From the NCBI GenBank assembly GCA_040880545.1, contig JBBDIE010000147.1, forward strand, positions 1 to 17,061: a stretch of 17,061 nucleotides of DNA, given 5' to 3'. The notes beneath the pieces are model-generated. The model made no database searches, was not told the DNA's origin, and was given only the letters and a program-made list of their open reading frames with translations. Position numbers and translations under genes: made by a program. Of this stretch, positions 7,733-16,468 are shown in pieces (within the stretch, counting starts at the first letter, position 1; every line of letters starts with the position of its first letter). This stretch comes from M55B112 sp040880545 (GTDB lineage Bacteria > Bacteroidota > Bacteroidia > Bacteroidales > GCA-2748055).

Positions 7733-8465
7733 ATGGACAGCAGAGTTTTCATCGCTATTTTACTGGTTATCTTTATAAATGCAGGACAAGTCTCGGGTCA
7801 GTCTGATTCACTCGTACGCTATTCAGATCTTAAATTTCACAGTGCGTTTGAAAAACAATCTTTTCAAGACTTTGTGCATGGAGTANNNNNNNNNNNNNNN
7901 NNNNNNNNNNNNNNNNNNNNNNNNNNNNNNNNNNNNNNNNNNNNNNNNNNNNNNNNNNNNNNNNNNNNNNNNNNNNNNNNNNNNNATGGCATTTCACTCC
8001 CAGGGATCAGATGACGGTGAAAAGTATATGATTGAAGCTATTAAGCTGAGGACGAATCACAGGGATCTGAATACGTTGGTCCAGATTCACTTTGAAACCA
8101 GGCTAAACAGGTTACGTGATCCGGGAATGTTGTTGGAAGAAGTTTCCAGGATCAGGGAAGTAGCATCTTTCGGGATACTGGAGGAATTACTTTCCTTGTA
8201 TGAATTATACGGTACAATGGCGTCGGTAAAGCCATTGGTTGATAATAAGAAAATCAGGGAGGCTGAGGCACTCATTGAAAAGTTTGAGCAAAACTGGCAG
8301 GTGTTGCCAACACATTACAATGTGGAGCATGCCATAGCGGAAGCCTACAGATCGCTCGCTGTATATTATTTTTACAGGGGAAATAAAACCAGGGCAAGGT
8401 CAATTGTTGAACGGGGACTACAATATGTGCCGGGTAATAAGTTTCTTAAATCGGCTGTATATTAA
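7733..8465 (+). CDS. Unrecognised secreted protein with a C-terminal helical (TPR-like) repeat, interrupted by an assembly gap
   Basis: The ATG at 7733 opens a 51-codon reading frame with a good signal peptide (MDSRVFIAILLVIFINAG, likely cleavage VSG|Q near residue 23) that runs into 100 N. After the gap an open frame runs to the stop at 8463-8465, about 159 codons. It is mostly helical, and its end resembles a TPR unit (AYRSLAVYYFYRGNKTRARSIVERGLQYVP). The two parts are in different frames only if the gap is really 100 bases, which is a placeholder length, so I treat them as one gene. Two genes meeting in the gap is possible. A GAGGAGG run (7704-7710) lies 22 bases before the ATG, too far for a normal ribosome site, and an in-frame TGA at 7703 excludes an upstream start. 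Function unknown; a periplasmic or outer-membrane location is inferred from the signal peptide. Confidence 0.6.
7886..7985. other. Assembly gap (100 N)
   Basis: Exactly 100 N, the conventional placeholder for a gap of unknown length. It interrupts the signal-peptide/TPR-like gene, so the missing length and any domain inside it cannot be judged. Confidence 0.99.
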
Positions 8466-8490
8466 TTTCAAATTCAAATTCAGTTTCTGA

Positions 8491-8510
8491 GAACAAAATT
8501 ATTTTTGTTC
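8491..8510. repeat. Short A/T-rich hairpin at the convergent gene ends
   Basis: GAACAAAA (8491-8498) and TTTTGTTC (8503-8510) form a perfect 8-bp inverted repeat around TTAT. It lies between the stop of the plus-strand gene (8465) and the last codons and stop of the CDGSH gene (8499). Its position between converging genes suggests a weak bidirectional terminator, but neither strand has the T tract expected after the stem. Confidence 0.35.
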
Positions 8511-8762
8511 ATACCCCGGCAGTTGCCGATGTGAATGATCACAATAGGGGGCAGTTTTTGTCATTTTACAACTGCACCATTTCACCAACCGTGCTTCGGT
8601 AATGTTTACCAGCAGAGGTTTGAAATTAGTTGTAGCATGAGAACCATCACAAAAGGGCTGGTTTTTACTTCTTCCACAGGCACACCATGCATAGATTCCA
8701 GGTTGCATCTCAATTTTGATGGATCGCAATCCGGCAATTAGCGGTTTCTCTTTTTCTGACAT
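8499..8762 (-). CDS. Tandem CDGSH iron-sulfur domain protein
   Basis: This 87-residue cytoplasmic protein has two CDGSH-type cluster motifs. The first is CACGRSKNQPFCDGSH with ligands Cys27, Cys29, Cys38 and His42. The second is CSCKMTKTAPYCDHSH with ligands Cys63, Cys65, Cys74 and His78. Each motif should bind one [2Fe-2S] cluster by the 3Cys-1His arrangement of the mitoNEET family; one chain with two motifs matches the Miner2-like and bacterial tandem class. Proposed roles are electron or cluster transfer and redox sensing; nothing here fixes one. In the second motif the usual Gly of CDG is His76. It follows the aminotransferase gene on the same strand after 96 bp and is probably the last gene of that operon. 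A CAAATTTG sequence 20 bases before its ATG (8782-8789, 7/8 to TAnnTTTG) could give it its own promoter. Confidence 0.92.
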   Translation of the reverse strand: MSEKEKPLIAGLRSIKIEMQPGIYAWCACGRSKNQPFCDGSHATTNFKPLLVNITEARLVKWCSCKMTKTAPYCDHSHRQLPGYEQK

Positions 8763-8858
8763 TGGTTCCCGGGTTAAGTTTCAAATTTGATGATCGTGCT
8801 GGAGTGTTCGGGCAGATACAGTACTCAGAACTTTCGTGGATCACTGGGTACAAATATT

Positions 8859-10055
8859 CTATACTTTCCCGGGATAGGTTTTCAGTGCCTCTTCCAGGAC
8901 CTCCATCGCCTTCTCCAGGTCCGCTTTCTTCAATACGTAGGCAATTCGCACCTCCTGTTTTCCAAGACCGGGGGTTGAATAAAATCCACTGGCCGGGGCC
9001 ATCATTACCGTTTGGTTCTCGTGCTCGAAATCACTGAGTATCCATTGTGCAAATTTATCGGTATCGTCCACCGGAAGGTGCACTACGGTATAAAAAGCGC
9101 CACCTGGCGACGGGCAGATCACACCCGGAATTTTGTTCAGCGCTTCAACCATATAGTCACGCCGTTCGATATATTCATCATATACCTCCCTGAAATATGA
9201 GGCCGGGGTATCAAGCGCCGCTTCACCGGCAATTTGTCCGAATGAGGGTGGACTTAGCCTGGCCTGGGCAAATTTCAGCGCAGTATCCAGTACGGCCCGG
9301 TTTTTTGTAACCAATGCTCCTATCCTGGCTCCGCACATGCTGTACCGTTTGGAAACGGAATCCATCATGATCACATGTTCTTCCAACCCTTCCAGGTACA
9401 TGGCAGAAAAATGTTCCTTCCCGTCGTAACAGAACTCCCTGTAAACTTCGTCTGAATAGAGGTAAAGATCGTGTCGTTTTACAATTTCTCCCAGTTGCCT
9501 TATCTCCTCTTCAGAATAGAGATAACCCGTCGGGTTGTTCGGATTGCAGATGATGATGCCCCTGGTTTTGGGCGTGATCATCTTCTCAAATTCCTCCATG
9601 GGAGGAAGCGCAAAGTTGTTTTCAATACAGGAGGTGATGGGAACCACCTTTACCCCGGCAGCTGTGGAGAAACCATTGTAATTTGCATAGAATGGCTCCG
9701 GGCAGATCACCTCTTCACCCGGGTTTACGGTCGACATCAGTGCAAATGAAATGGCCTCGGAGCCACCGGTGGTAATCATGATCTCCGTGTGATCCACATC
9801 GATATTGATCTTCCTGTAATGTTCCGCCAGTTTCCTGCGGTAGCTCTCCATACCGGCCGAATGGCTGTATTCGATCACCTCCTCTTTCAAATTCCTGATG
9901 GCACTTAATGCTTCAACGGGGGATTTGATATCGGGCTGACCGATATTGAGGTGGTATACTTTTCGGCCCTTGCTCTTTGCCTCTTCGGCATAGGGAACCA
10001 GTTTGCGGATGGGTGAGGAGGGCATGGCCCGGCCTTTGTCTGATATAGTTGGCAT
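8859..10055 (-). CDS. PLP-dependent aminotransferase, class I/II (aspartate aminotransferase fold type I)
   Basis: The 398-residue cytoplasmic enzyme has the full set of fold-type I aminotransferase features. These are NIGQPD near residue 37, TTGGSEA at 96-102 (phosphate-binding turn), NPNNPTG at 171-177 with Asn174, YSDEVY at 200-205 with Asp202 (pyridine nitrogen) and Tyr205, and the Schiff-base lysine Lys236 in SVSKRYS. Arg370 in VRIAY should bind the substrate alpha-carboxylate. Proteins of this type are generally annotated as AspC/AspB-like; the amino acid used is not determinable from these motifs. The start codon lies one base after the stop of the DUF1573 gene (TAA-A-ATG), a strong sign of cotranscription and possible translational coupling. 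The CDGSH gene follows. No truncation or missing catalytic residue is seen. Confidence 0.93.
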   Translation of the reverse strand: MPTISDKGRAMPSSPIRKLVPYAEEAKSKGRKVYHLNIGQPDIKSPVEALSAIRNLKEEVIEYSHSAGMESYRRKLAEHYRKINIDVDHTEIMITTGGSEAISFALMSTVNPGEEVICPEPFYANYNGFSTAAGVKVVPITSCIENNFALPPMEEFEKMITPKTRGIIICNPNNPTGYLYSEEEIRQLGEIVKRHDLYLYSDEVYREFCYDGKEHFSAMYLEGLEEHVIMMDSVSKRYSMCGARIGALVTKNRAVLDTALKFAQARLSPPSFGQIAGEAALDTPASYFREVYDEYIERRDYMVEALNKIPGVICPSPGGAFYTVVHLPVDDTDKFAQWILSDFEHENQTVMMAPASGFYSTPGLGKQEVRIAYVLKKADLEKAMEVLEEALKTYPGKV

Positions 10056-10056
10056 T

Positions 10057-10467
10057 TTATGAGGATTTTTCTTTGGGTACTACTTTGCCCCTGATCATGA
10101 TTTTAACCGGTGAGTTGGAAGCACTGGAATAGACATAGACAGATTTCATAAATGAGCCCACCAGTTCGGTGTTGTATTTCACCTCAATTTTTCCTGTTCC
10201 CCCCGGCTCAATGGGATCTTTTGGCCAGGAAGGGACCGTACACCCGCAGGATGTCCGCACACGGTTTATGACAACGGCTTTCTCACCGATATTTTTAAAC
10301 TCAATGGTATATAACCCGTCACTCTTCTCCGGAATCTCACCATAATCGTATGTGGTTTGACTGAAATAGATCTCGTTGCCCTCTTTTTTTGACTTCTCTT
10401 CCGGCTTATTTACACAAGAGAAAAGTAATACAGTGGCAAACCCCGCTAATAAAATTCTTTTTATCAT
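10057..10467 (-). CDS. DUF1573 lipoprotein
   Basis: The 136-residue protein has a lipoprotein signal (LLFSC, lipidated Cys18), a charged Lys/Glu-rich linker (19-30), and one DUF1573 domain (~31-132). The hallmark RTSCGCTVPSWP is followed by PIEPGGTGKIEVKYN and a beta-rich, Ig-like pattern. DUF1573 proteins are abundant in Bacteroidota and have no settled function; the conserved Cys-Gly-Cys could be redox or metal active, which is inference. It is the first gene of an apparent three-gene operon with the aminotransferase and the CDGSH protein. The start is supported by the signal peptide and by a perfect -7 element 20 bases upstream. Confidence 0.9.
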   Translation of the reverse strand: MIKRILLAGFATVLLFSCVNKPEEKSKKEGNEIYFSQTTYDYGEIPEKSDGLYTIEFKNIGEKAVVINRVRTSCGCTVPSWPKDPIEPGGTGKIEVKYNTELVGSFMKSVYVYSSASNSPVKIMIRGKVVPKEKSS

Positions 10468-10486
10468 AATACTTTCAATTCAATTA

Positions 10487-10494
10487 CAAATTTA
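10487..10494 (-). promoter_or_regulatory. Bacteroidota -7 promoter element of the DUF1573 operon
   Basis: On the minus strand TAAATTTG matches TAnnTTTG exactly and lies 20 bases before the DUF1573 ATG (10465-10467), giving a plausible short leader. No matching -33 TTG is seen at the expected distance, so this rests on the -7 box and its position. Confidence 0.5.
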
Positions 10495-10611
10495 ACAGAA
10501 TTGCGGGACATAGGCTCAGTCACCCCTCGTGTTTAATGACAGAATGTGCATTTATGATCCATTCACAGGGTTGGTTATCAGAAATGGTCCCGTTAGCCTA
10601 CCCGGAATTTA

Positions 10612-10905
10612 TCAATACATCTCCTCCACGTTCCATACAAATGCCCGTATCCCCACATCCTTGTTTACCTCATCCATGCGTCTTACTGCCTCAAGGACCG
10701 GCTGTACCACGTCATCTTCAACCACCGCCAGCCTGGCTGTGTTTTGCTCGGGCCAGGTATGTGTGTTCATGTGCGGATCGCCGGTTTCACTTCCCCTTCC
10801 GGTAAGATTGGTCCAGCGGGTGAACCCCCGGATGGCAAGCTTATCGAACATGTATTCTACCTTTTCGGTATGTGCCTGGTTATATACGATGAATATTGCT
10901 TTCAT
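10612..10905 (-). CDS. Small PII-like protein coupled to the RND pump
   Basis: The 97-residue protein has no signal peptide. Its layout suggests a PII/CutA-like ferredoxin fold: beta1 MKAIFIVYN, helix HTEKVEYMFDKL, beta2 GFTRWTNL, and a loop (residues 34-56) with TGRGSETGDPHMNTHTWPE in the place of the PII T-loop. Then come beta3 ARLAVVED, helix VQPVLEAVRRMDEVN and beta4 GIRAFVWNV. The loop has two His (45, 49) and a Trp (51) but no Tyr for PII-type uridylylation. The sequence is close to small conserved Bacteroidota proteins found near RND pumps, as I recall them. Its ATG overlaps the pump gene's TGA (ATGA at 10902-10905), so translation is probably coupled. A trimeric cytoplasmic sensor that reports a ligand to the pump is a reasonable inference. 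The fold assignment is by pattern, not by strong similarity to GlnB. Confidence 0.72.
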   Translation of the reverse strand: MKAIFIVYNQAHTEKVEYMFDKLAIRGFTRWTNLTGRGSETGDPHMNTHTWPEQNTARLAVVEDDVVQPVLEAVRRMDEVNKDVGIRAFVWNVEEMY

Positions 10906-13882
10906 ATCGTTTTGTTTTCCATAAAATCAAATTCTGAAGATACCTTTAGCTTCTTCCCGCTTCCCACAAACCAACTGTAAACAACCGGAACAAGAACCAG
11001 GGTGATGAATGTGGAGAATATGAGTCCCCCGATTACCGCTATCCCCATGGGGCTCCATATTTCCGATCCGTCTCCGGTGCTGAGCGCCAGGGGAAGCATT
11101 CCCAGGATCGTTGTAAGTGATGTCATGAGTACCGGCCTTAACCTGGATTTTCCAGAAAGAATAATTGCCGCTTTCAATTCGTGCCCCCTTTGTCTCATCA
11201 GGTTTATATAGTCCACAAGAACGATGGCATTCTTTACCACGATCCCGATGAGCATCACCCCGCCAACAAGCGATATGGTACTCATGGTTATTCCCGTTAC
11301 CAGGTGGGCCANNNNNNNNNNNNNNNNNNNNNNNNNNNNNNNNNNNNNNNNNNNNNNNNNNNNNNNNNNNNNNNNNNNNNNNNNNNNNNNNNNNNNNNNN
11401 NNNNNNNNNNNACTTTGTATGGCGTTGTGGTTACCGATACGATCCTTTGTCTGCTTTTGTGCTCAATGTTCGGTGGCACCCAGTACTCTTCAATACTTGC
11501 AATCTCTCTGAGTCGAACAGACTGCCCCTGCTGGTTTGTCAGTAGAATGTTCCGGATATCTGAAATTGAATTACGGTCCTCTTCATTATACCGGATCACA
11601 ATATCGTACTCATTTCCGGACTCCCTGAATTTCCTCATGAACGGACCCTCAATCCGGTTTCGTACAGCATTTGCAATGGTATAGGTGTTCAACCCGTGAA
11701 TGGCCATTTTTTCCCTGTTGGGAACAATCTGCAACTCCGGCTTTACCGGGTCACGGCTGACAGCCACATTGGTTGCCCCATTCACCTTCCTTAGACTGTC
11801 GGCAAGTTCCTCCGCAACGGCTGAAGTTTTCTGAAAATCATATCCGAAAACATCAATGGCAATATTGTTACTCATCATCGGACCCATACCTCCGTTTGGT
11901 ATCACATTGAAAGTGACGATCTCAGGAATAGTTTTAAGGTATTTCCGAAGGTTCTCGCTTATTTCCCATACATCCCGCTCCCGCTCTTCCTGGTTGATCA
12001 GGATGGCCGTGATATTAATGATATGTGTACCTGATTCTGCGAACAGCGACATGATCCCGCCCTGGTCATCAGCCCCTGAAGAGGTGCTGAGAAGTTTAAT
12101 TTCCGGGTAGTTCTCAGTAAGAAAGCCATCTATTTTTCTCGCAATTCTGGAGGTTTCGTTTACCCTGGTACCGGTTGGTAATTCTACCATTGCCGAAAAC
12201 TGACCTTCGTCTGCTTCTGGAAATACCACGAATCCAATATTTTTTACCAGGGCCAGTGAAGCGAAGAAAATGGCTAAAGTACCAACGATCACGAGCCATT
12301 TTACATTCAGCGCCCTGGCCAGGGTCTTCCCATACATCTGGTTCATCCACTCAAGGAACCGGTCGATGGTGTTTGCATAACTGTACGGATTGTTGCTTTT
12401 TGTTTTATTCTTTATTCTGAGCAGCTTTGAGGCAAGCATCGGGGTAAGGGTGATTGCTGCAATGGTTGATGTTACTACGGTAATGGAAACCACAAACCCT
12501 AACTGCTTGAATAGCATGCCAGTAAGGCCGGGTATCAAAGTTAATGGCAGGAATACTGCAAGTACCGTCAGGGTGGTAACAATAACTGCCAGCCAGACCT
12601 CATTGGTGGCATAAATTGCTGCCTCCCGGGGCCGGCTCTTTCTTTCCACATGCTTGGTTATATTCTCAAGAACAACAATGGCATCGTCCACCACCATTCC
12701 TATGGCTATGGAGAGGGAAGAAAGAGAGATGATATTGATCGAATTATCCGTTACAAACAAGTATACAAATGAAACGATCAGGGAAATGGGAATGGTGAGA
12801 ATCACAATAAAGGTGGCCCGCCATCGGCCCAGGAAAAACAGTACTACCAGAACAACAAAGATTGCTGCAAACATCAGTGACTTTGTCAGGTTGTTGATAG
12901 ATCCCCTGATAAAATCTGATGAATCAAAAAATAGTTCTATCTCAACATCAGGAGGGAGGGTTTTGATGAGTTGTGGCATTATCTTCTTGATGTCCTCGGA
13001 AATCTTTACAGTATTGGCACCCGATTGTTTTTGTACAATGATTCGCAATCCGGTTTTGCCGTTTATTTTTTCATCAAAGGTCATATCCCTGATGGTATCC
13101 TTCACTGTGGCTATGTCCCTGAGGTAAACTGTCTGGCCATTGAAACTGGTCAATACAATGTTTTTGATCTCATCGCTTTCGGCAAATTCGCCCTGGACCC
13201 TTAGTGGATAATCCATCAGTCCCATTTCGATATTACCCGCGGGCAGGTTCATGTTTTCTGCATTCAGCACAGCGGCTACCATCTCCACCGTAAGGTTGTA
13301 CCCTTCCAGCTTTTTAGGATCTATATCGATCTGTACTTCCCTTCCCGGTGCGCCATTCATCCCTACGGCACCTACCCCCTCTATCCTGTTGAGCGGATTG
13401 ATGACTTTTTCATCCAGGATCTTTTCCAGGGCAGCATAACTCTCTCCGGCAGTTACAGAGTAATAGAGGATGGGCATCATGGATGAGTTGAACTTGAATA
13501 TGGCAGGTTCGGTAACCTCGTCAGGCAGGAAGGGCTCCACAAAATTAAGGGCATCCCTGATTTCATTGGTTGCCTCATCAAGGTCCTTCCCAAATTCAAA
13601 TTCAAGCACCACAACCGACATATTATCCCTGGAAACAGAAGTGATCTCTTTCAGATCACTCACTGTATTCAGATTAGTCTCAATCAGGTTAGTTACATTG
13701 ATCTCAATATCCGAAGCACTGGCCCCATCATACATTGTAAGCACTGAAATCGCCGGAAATTCAAGTTCCGGGTAGAAATCAATGGGCAGTTGTTTCAGGG
13801 AATATCCCCCCAGCACCACAACTGCCACAAATAACATGATGGTGGTAACTGGCCTTTTAACCGCGTTTCCGTATATACTCAT
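10902..13882 (-). CDS. RND efflux pump permease, AcrB / HAE-1 type, interrupted by an assembly gap
   Basis: This is the inner-membrane, proton-driven pump of a tripartite exporter. Residues 1-823 are visible before the gap: TM1 (~12-29), the first porter region, TM2-TM6, TM7 and the second porter region. The remaining ~136 residues after the gap carry the last transmembrane helices, including VVKNAIVLVDY (equivalent to the AcrB Lys940 region) and LRPVLMTSLTTILGMLP. In TM4, GMVVDDAIVVLEN holds the paired Asp399-Asp400 of the proton relay. The Asp pair favours the multidrug HAE-1 branch over heavy-metal pumps. Compared with ~1040-residue relatives, roughly 80-110 codons lie in the gap, and frame continuity requires a true gap length of 3n+2 bases. 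The gene begins 20 bp after the adaptor gene and ends in an ATGA overlap with the PII-like gene. Substrate unknown. Confidence 0.92.
11312..11411. other. Assembly gap (100 N)
   Basis: Exactly 100 N inside the RND pump gene, removing the segment between the end of the second porter domain and the last transmembrane helices. It is a placeholder, since the flanking reading frames are offset, so the true length is not 100. Confidence 0.99.
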
Positions 13883-13902
13883 GACTATCTTCTTTTCAAT
13901 AA

Positions 13903-14964
13903 TTATTCACTAACAACCTTCACTTTGTCACCATCCATCAGGTTTACATGGCCTGCATAGATCAGCTGGTCGCCTTCTTTTACACCGTTTGTAAGCAGTT
14001 CCAGCCTGTCATCCAGTCTTTCGCCTATCTTAACGGGAACTTTTCTGGCTATACCGTTCTCATGGATAAACACATACCTGTTGTTGGTTCCGGGTTGCTT
14101 CTGAACGGCAATGGCCGTTACAAGGAGCGCTTCCCTGTCGCCCATTTCCAGTGTCACAGTGCTGTACATCCCGGGGCGCAGCCTGTAATCAGCATTCTGT
14201 AAACGTAATTCCACAGCGAAGGTTCGGGTGGCCGCGTTGATGGTCGGATGGATCCGGTAAACCTCGGCTGATAATGTATCGGCAGGGTAAACCTCTGTAA
14301 CAACACTGGCTGACTGTCCGCGTTTTATCAATGGAAGATAGGATTCGGAAAGGTTGATAAAGACCTTTAAAACGTCCATTTTCACCAGGCTTACGATCGC
14401 CGATTTCCCGGCCGGGGTGTTCGGCGCCGGAGAAAAGAGTTCCCCGTCGTTGAAATACTTTCCGGTTATGACCCCGTTATAAGGTGCCCGCAGTACGGTA
14501 TTCTCCTTCAGGTTCTCAAGCATAACACCGGTTACGCTGACCTGTGTTTTCAGCTGGTCATACGACTGTTGGGTTACGGACCCATACTGCAGCAAAGTGT
14601 CCAGCCGTGCAAGGTCCTTTTTCAGATTCATGTACTGGGCCTGGGTCTGTGCAAGTTGAGACCGGTCCATCTGCACCAGTACCTGGCCCTTTTTTACCCT
14701 GTCGTTCACATCAACATTGATGGACCTGATCTTTCCTGAAATGCCAGGTGCCAGGTAGGTCTCCTCCTCTGCTTCCATGGTAGCTGTCAGGTTTACGGTA
14801 CGTTTGATGGTTTGTAATACAATAGGTCTGATCTTTACCGTTTGTATCTCCTCAACAATAGTTGACTCTGTAGTATCGTTCGTTGAATTATTCGATTGTT
14901 CATTGCAGGAATACATACCAATAAGAATCAGTACTGATATGGATAATATGATTACTTTTTTCAT
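13903..14964 (-). CDS. RND periplasmic adaptor (membrane fusion protein, HlyD/AcrA family)
   Basis: The 353-residue adaptor links the RND pump to the outer-membrane channel. It has a lipoprotein-type signal (hydrophobic 4-16, Cys20 in MYSCN; the lipobox is loose) and a Ser/Thr/Asn linker. A first lipoyl half-motif follows (APGISGKIRSINVDVNDRVKKGQVLVQMD, ~73-101), then a short helical hairpin (~102-155) and the second lipoyl half (LRAPYNGVITGKYFNDGELF). Then come a beta-barrel domain (VFINLSESYLPLIKRGQSASV) and a membrane-proximal domain (VPVKIGERLDDRLELLTNGVKEGDQLIYAG). The order is exactly that of MFP subunits. It sits 10 bp after tolC and 20 bp before the pump gene, so the three parts are cotranscribed. 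The hairpin is short compared with AcrA, as in many Bacteroidota adaptors. Confidence 0.93.
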   Translation of the reverse strand: MKKVIILSISVLILIGMYSCNEQSNNSTNDTTESTIVEEIQTVKIRPIVLQTIKRTVNLTATMEAEEETYLAPGISGKIRSINVDVNDRVKKGQVLVQMDRSQLAQTQAQYMNLKKDLARLDTLLQYGSVTQQSYDQLKTQVSVTGVMLENLKENTVLRAPYNGVITGKYFNDGELFSPAPNTPAGKSAIVSLVKMDVLKVFINLSESYLPLIKRGQSASVVTEVYPADTLSAEVYRIHPTINAATRTFAVELRLQNADYRLRPGMYSTVTLEMGDREALLVTAIAVQKQPGTNNRYVFIHENGIARKVPVKIGERLDDRLELLTNGVKEGDQLIYAGHVNLMDGDKVKVVSE

Positions 14965-14974
14965 GGTTGATTTT

Positions 14975-16423
14975 TTATAGACTACTTAGGTTATTCATTA
15001 ATTTCTCCAGCTGTATTTTGGCATTCATTACCTCAAATATGGCTTGCAAATAAGAACTTACGGCCTCAAGATAGTTGCTGTTCGACTGGGTGACATCCAT
15101 GCTGGAAGCCATACCCTGCTGGTATTTCATCCTGTAACTATCAAGCACACGACGAGCCACTGAAACATTCTCTTTTTGGGTATAATAATTTTCCAGGCTG
15201 CTTTGCAGGTTATACTTCATCTGCCTGTTCTGTAATTCCAGCCGGTCGCCCAGGATCTCGGCATCACGCTCCGCTATTTCATAATCAATCCTCGCCTGGG
15301 TGGTTTTCGCAGCGCGCATTCCACTTGAGAAGATAGGCATATTAACAGCAAAGCCGGCAAGGTGATTAGGGGTCATATCAAAATTAGTTGTTCTCAACTT
15401 GAAATTGTAATTGTAAAAGCCAGAAATCGTCGGGCCAAAATTCCATTCCTCAATTTTCCACAATTTTTTAGATATCTCAGCCTGGGAACTCAGGATCCTG
15501 TAAGTGATGTTCGATTCCTTCTGAAAATCTTCCAGCAGTAATCCTGCAGGTTCCATCCCCTCAAACAAACCGTCCAGATCGTCTGAAAGGTTAATGTCGG
15601 TACCGGCAGGTATTCCCAGGGTAAACCGAAGCATGTTGTAGTTAAGTTCAAGATTTCTTTCCAGGGATTTCATGGAGTTCTCAAGCTGGTTCACAGTAAT
15701 ACGGAACTGATCAACATCGATGGCCTCCGCCATGCCGGTTTCATACATTTTTTTTGTCTGCCCCAGGATCAGTTCCAGGTTATCAAGATTCTGCCTGACC
15801 ATGTAAAGGGAAGACTCCGTGATCAACACAAGATAATAAGCGTTAACGACCGACTCCTTGGTGTTGGCCTCTGAATTTTCCAGGGATTGCCTGGAGATGA
15901 TTTTCGCAAGTCTGGCGGTTTGTATGCCAACGATGTACTGTCCGCTGAATATCAGCTGGGCAACCTGCAGTTTGGCTGTCAACTGGTCCGACATCTGGAT
16001 CGTTGCAGGGGGCATATTCGACTGTAATACACCATCATAATAATTACCTGCACTGTGGTTATACAGGTCTTGCGCTGTTACTCCCGGGAATTCGGAAAGG
16101 GTCCTGGTTGCAGCGTCGTTGATCATTTCCTGTGTGAACTCAAAATCTTCAGTAACACCAAATTCAAATTGCAGCTCATAATTAAAGTAGGTCATATAAT
16201 CCAGGACCGCATCTACCTGCGGAAGACCCTGGCTGATCGCCTCCCAAACACTCTTGTCTGATTTGACCAGCTCCTGGCGGGCATTCATCAGGTTTTTATT
16301 GTTTGCTATTGCATATTCCACTGCCCCTTTCAGGTCGAGTGATAGTCCGGACTCTTCTCCTTGCGACATCACACTCACTCCCATCATGGTAGTTGCCAGT
16401 ATTGAAATCACTCTTTTTCTCAT
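14975..16423 (-). CDS. TolC-family outer-membrane efflux protein
   Basis: The 482-residue protein has a signal peptide (residues ~1-20, VSVMSQ) and the two-fold repeat of outer-membrane factors. Long alpha-helical segments rich in Gln, Asn and Glu alternate with two beta-hairpins (LTAKLQVAQLIFSGQYIVG near 148-166 and NHLAGFAVNMPIFSSGMRAAK near 350-370). The paired QL-IFSG and MPIFSSG sites are typical of TolC/OprM relatives, where they mark the start of the barrel-to-tunnel segments. It would trimerise into the exit duct of the RND pump encoded downstream. It is the first structural gene after the TetR gene; the 111-bp spacer holds repeats that may be regulatory. Confidence 0.92.
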   Translation of the reverse strand: MRKRVISILATTMMGVSVMSQGEESGLSLDLKGAVEYAIANNKNLMNARQELVKSDKSVWEAISQGLPQVDAVLDYMTYFNYELQFEFGVTEDFEFTQEMINDAATRTLSEFPGVTAQDLYNHSAGNYYDGVLQSNMPPATIQMSDQLTAKLQVAQLIFSGQYIVGIQTARLAKIISRQSLENSEANTKESVVNAYYLVLITESSLYMVRQNLDNLELILGQTKKMYETGMAEAIDVDQFRITVNQLENSMKSLERNLELNYNMLRFTLGIPAGTDINLSDDLDGLFEGMEPAGLLLEDFQKESNITYRILSSQAEISKKLWKIEEWNFGPTISGFYNYNFKLRTTNFDMTPNHLAGFAVNMPIFSSGMRAAKTTQARIDYEIAERDAEILGDRLELQNRQMKYNLQSSLENYYTQKENVSVARRVLDSYRMKYQQGMASSMDVTQSNSNYLEAVSSYLQAIFEVMNAKIQLEKLMNNLSSL

Positions 16424-16447
16424 TTGCTAATTGTTTTTATTCATTGG

Positions 16448-16465
16448 TTTCCGCCTGGACGGAAA
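16448..16465. repeat. Inverted repeat upstream of tolC (possible operator)
   Basis: TTTCCG (16448-16453) and CGGAAA (16460-16465) form a perfect inverted repeat with a 6-bp spacer, 25-42 bases ahead of the tolC ATG and downstream of the tetR gene. Its size and position suit a TetR-family operator, but it could equally be a leader hairpin in the mRNA. Confidence 0.4.
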
Positions 16466-16468
16466 ATT

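Noticed and set aside
8466..8484. Short CAAATT tandem repeat after the gapped gene
   Set aside because: Only just over two copies in A/T-rich spacer; not a meaningful repeat.
12654..13127. 157-codon plus-strand frame inside the RND pump gene
   Set aside because: It is antisense to the conserved TM4 and porter region of the pump. Its Met/Thr/Ile-rich translation is what reverse-complement membrane-protein coding gives.
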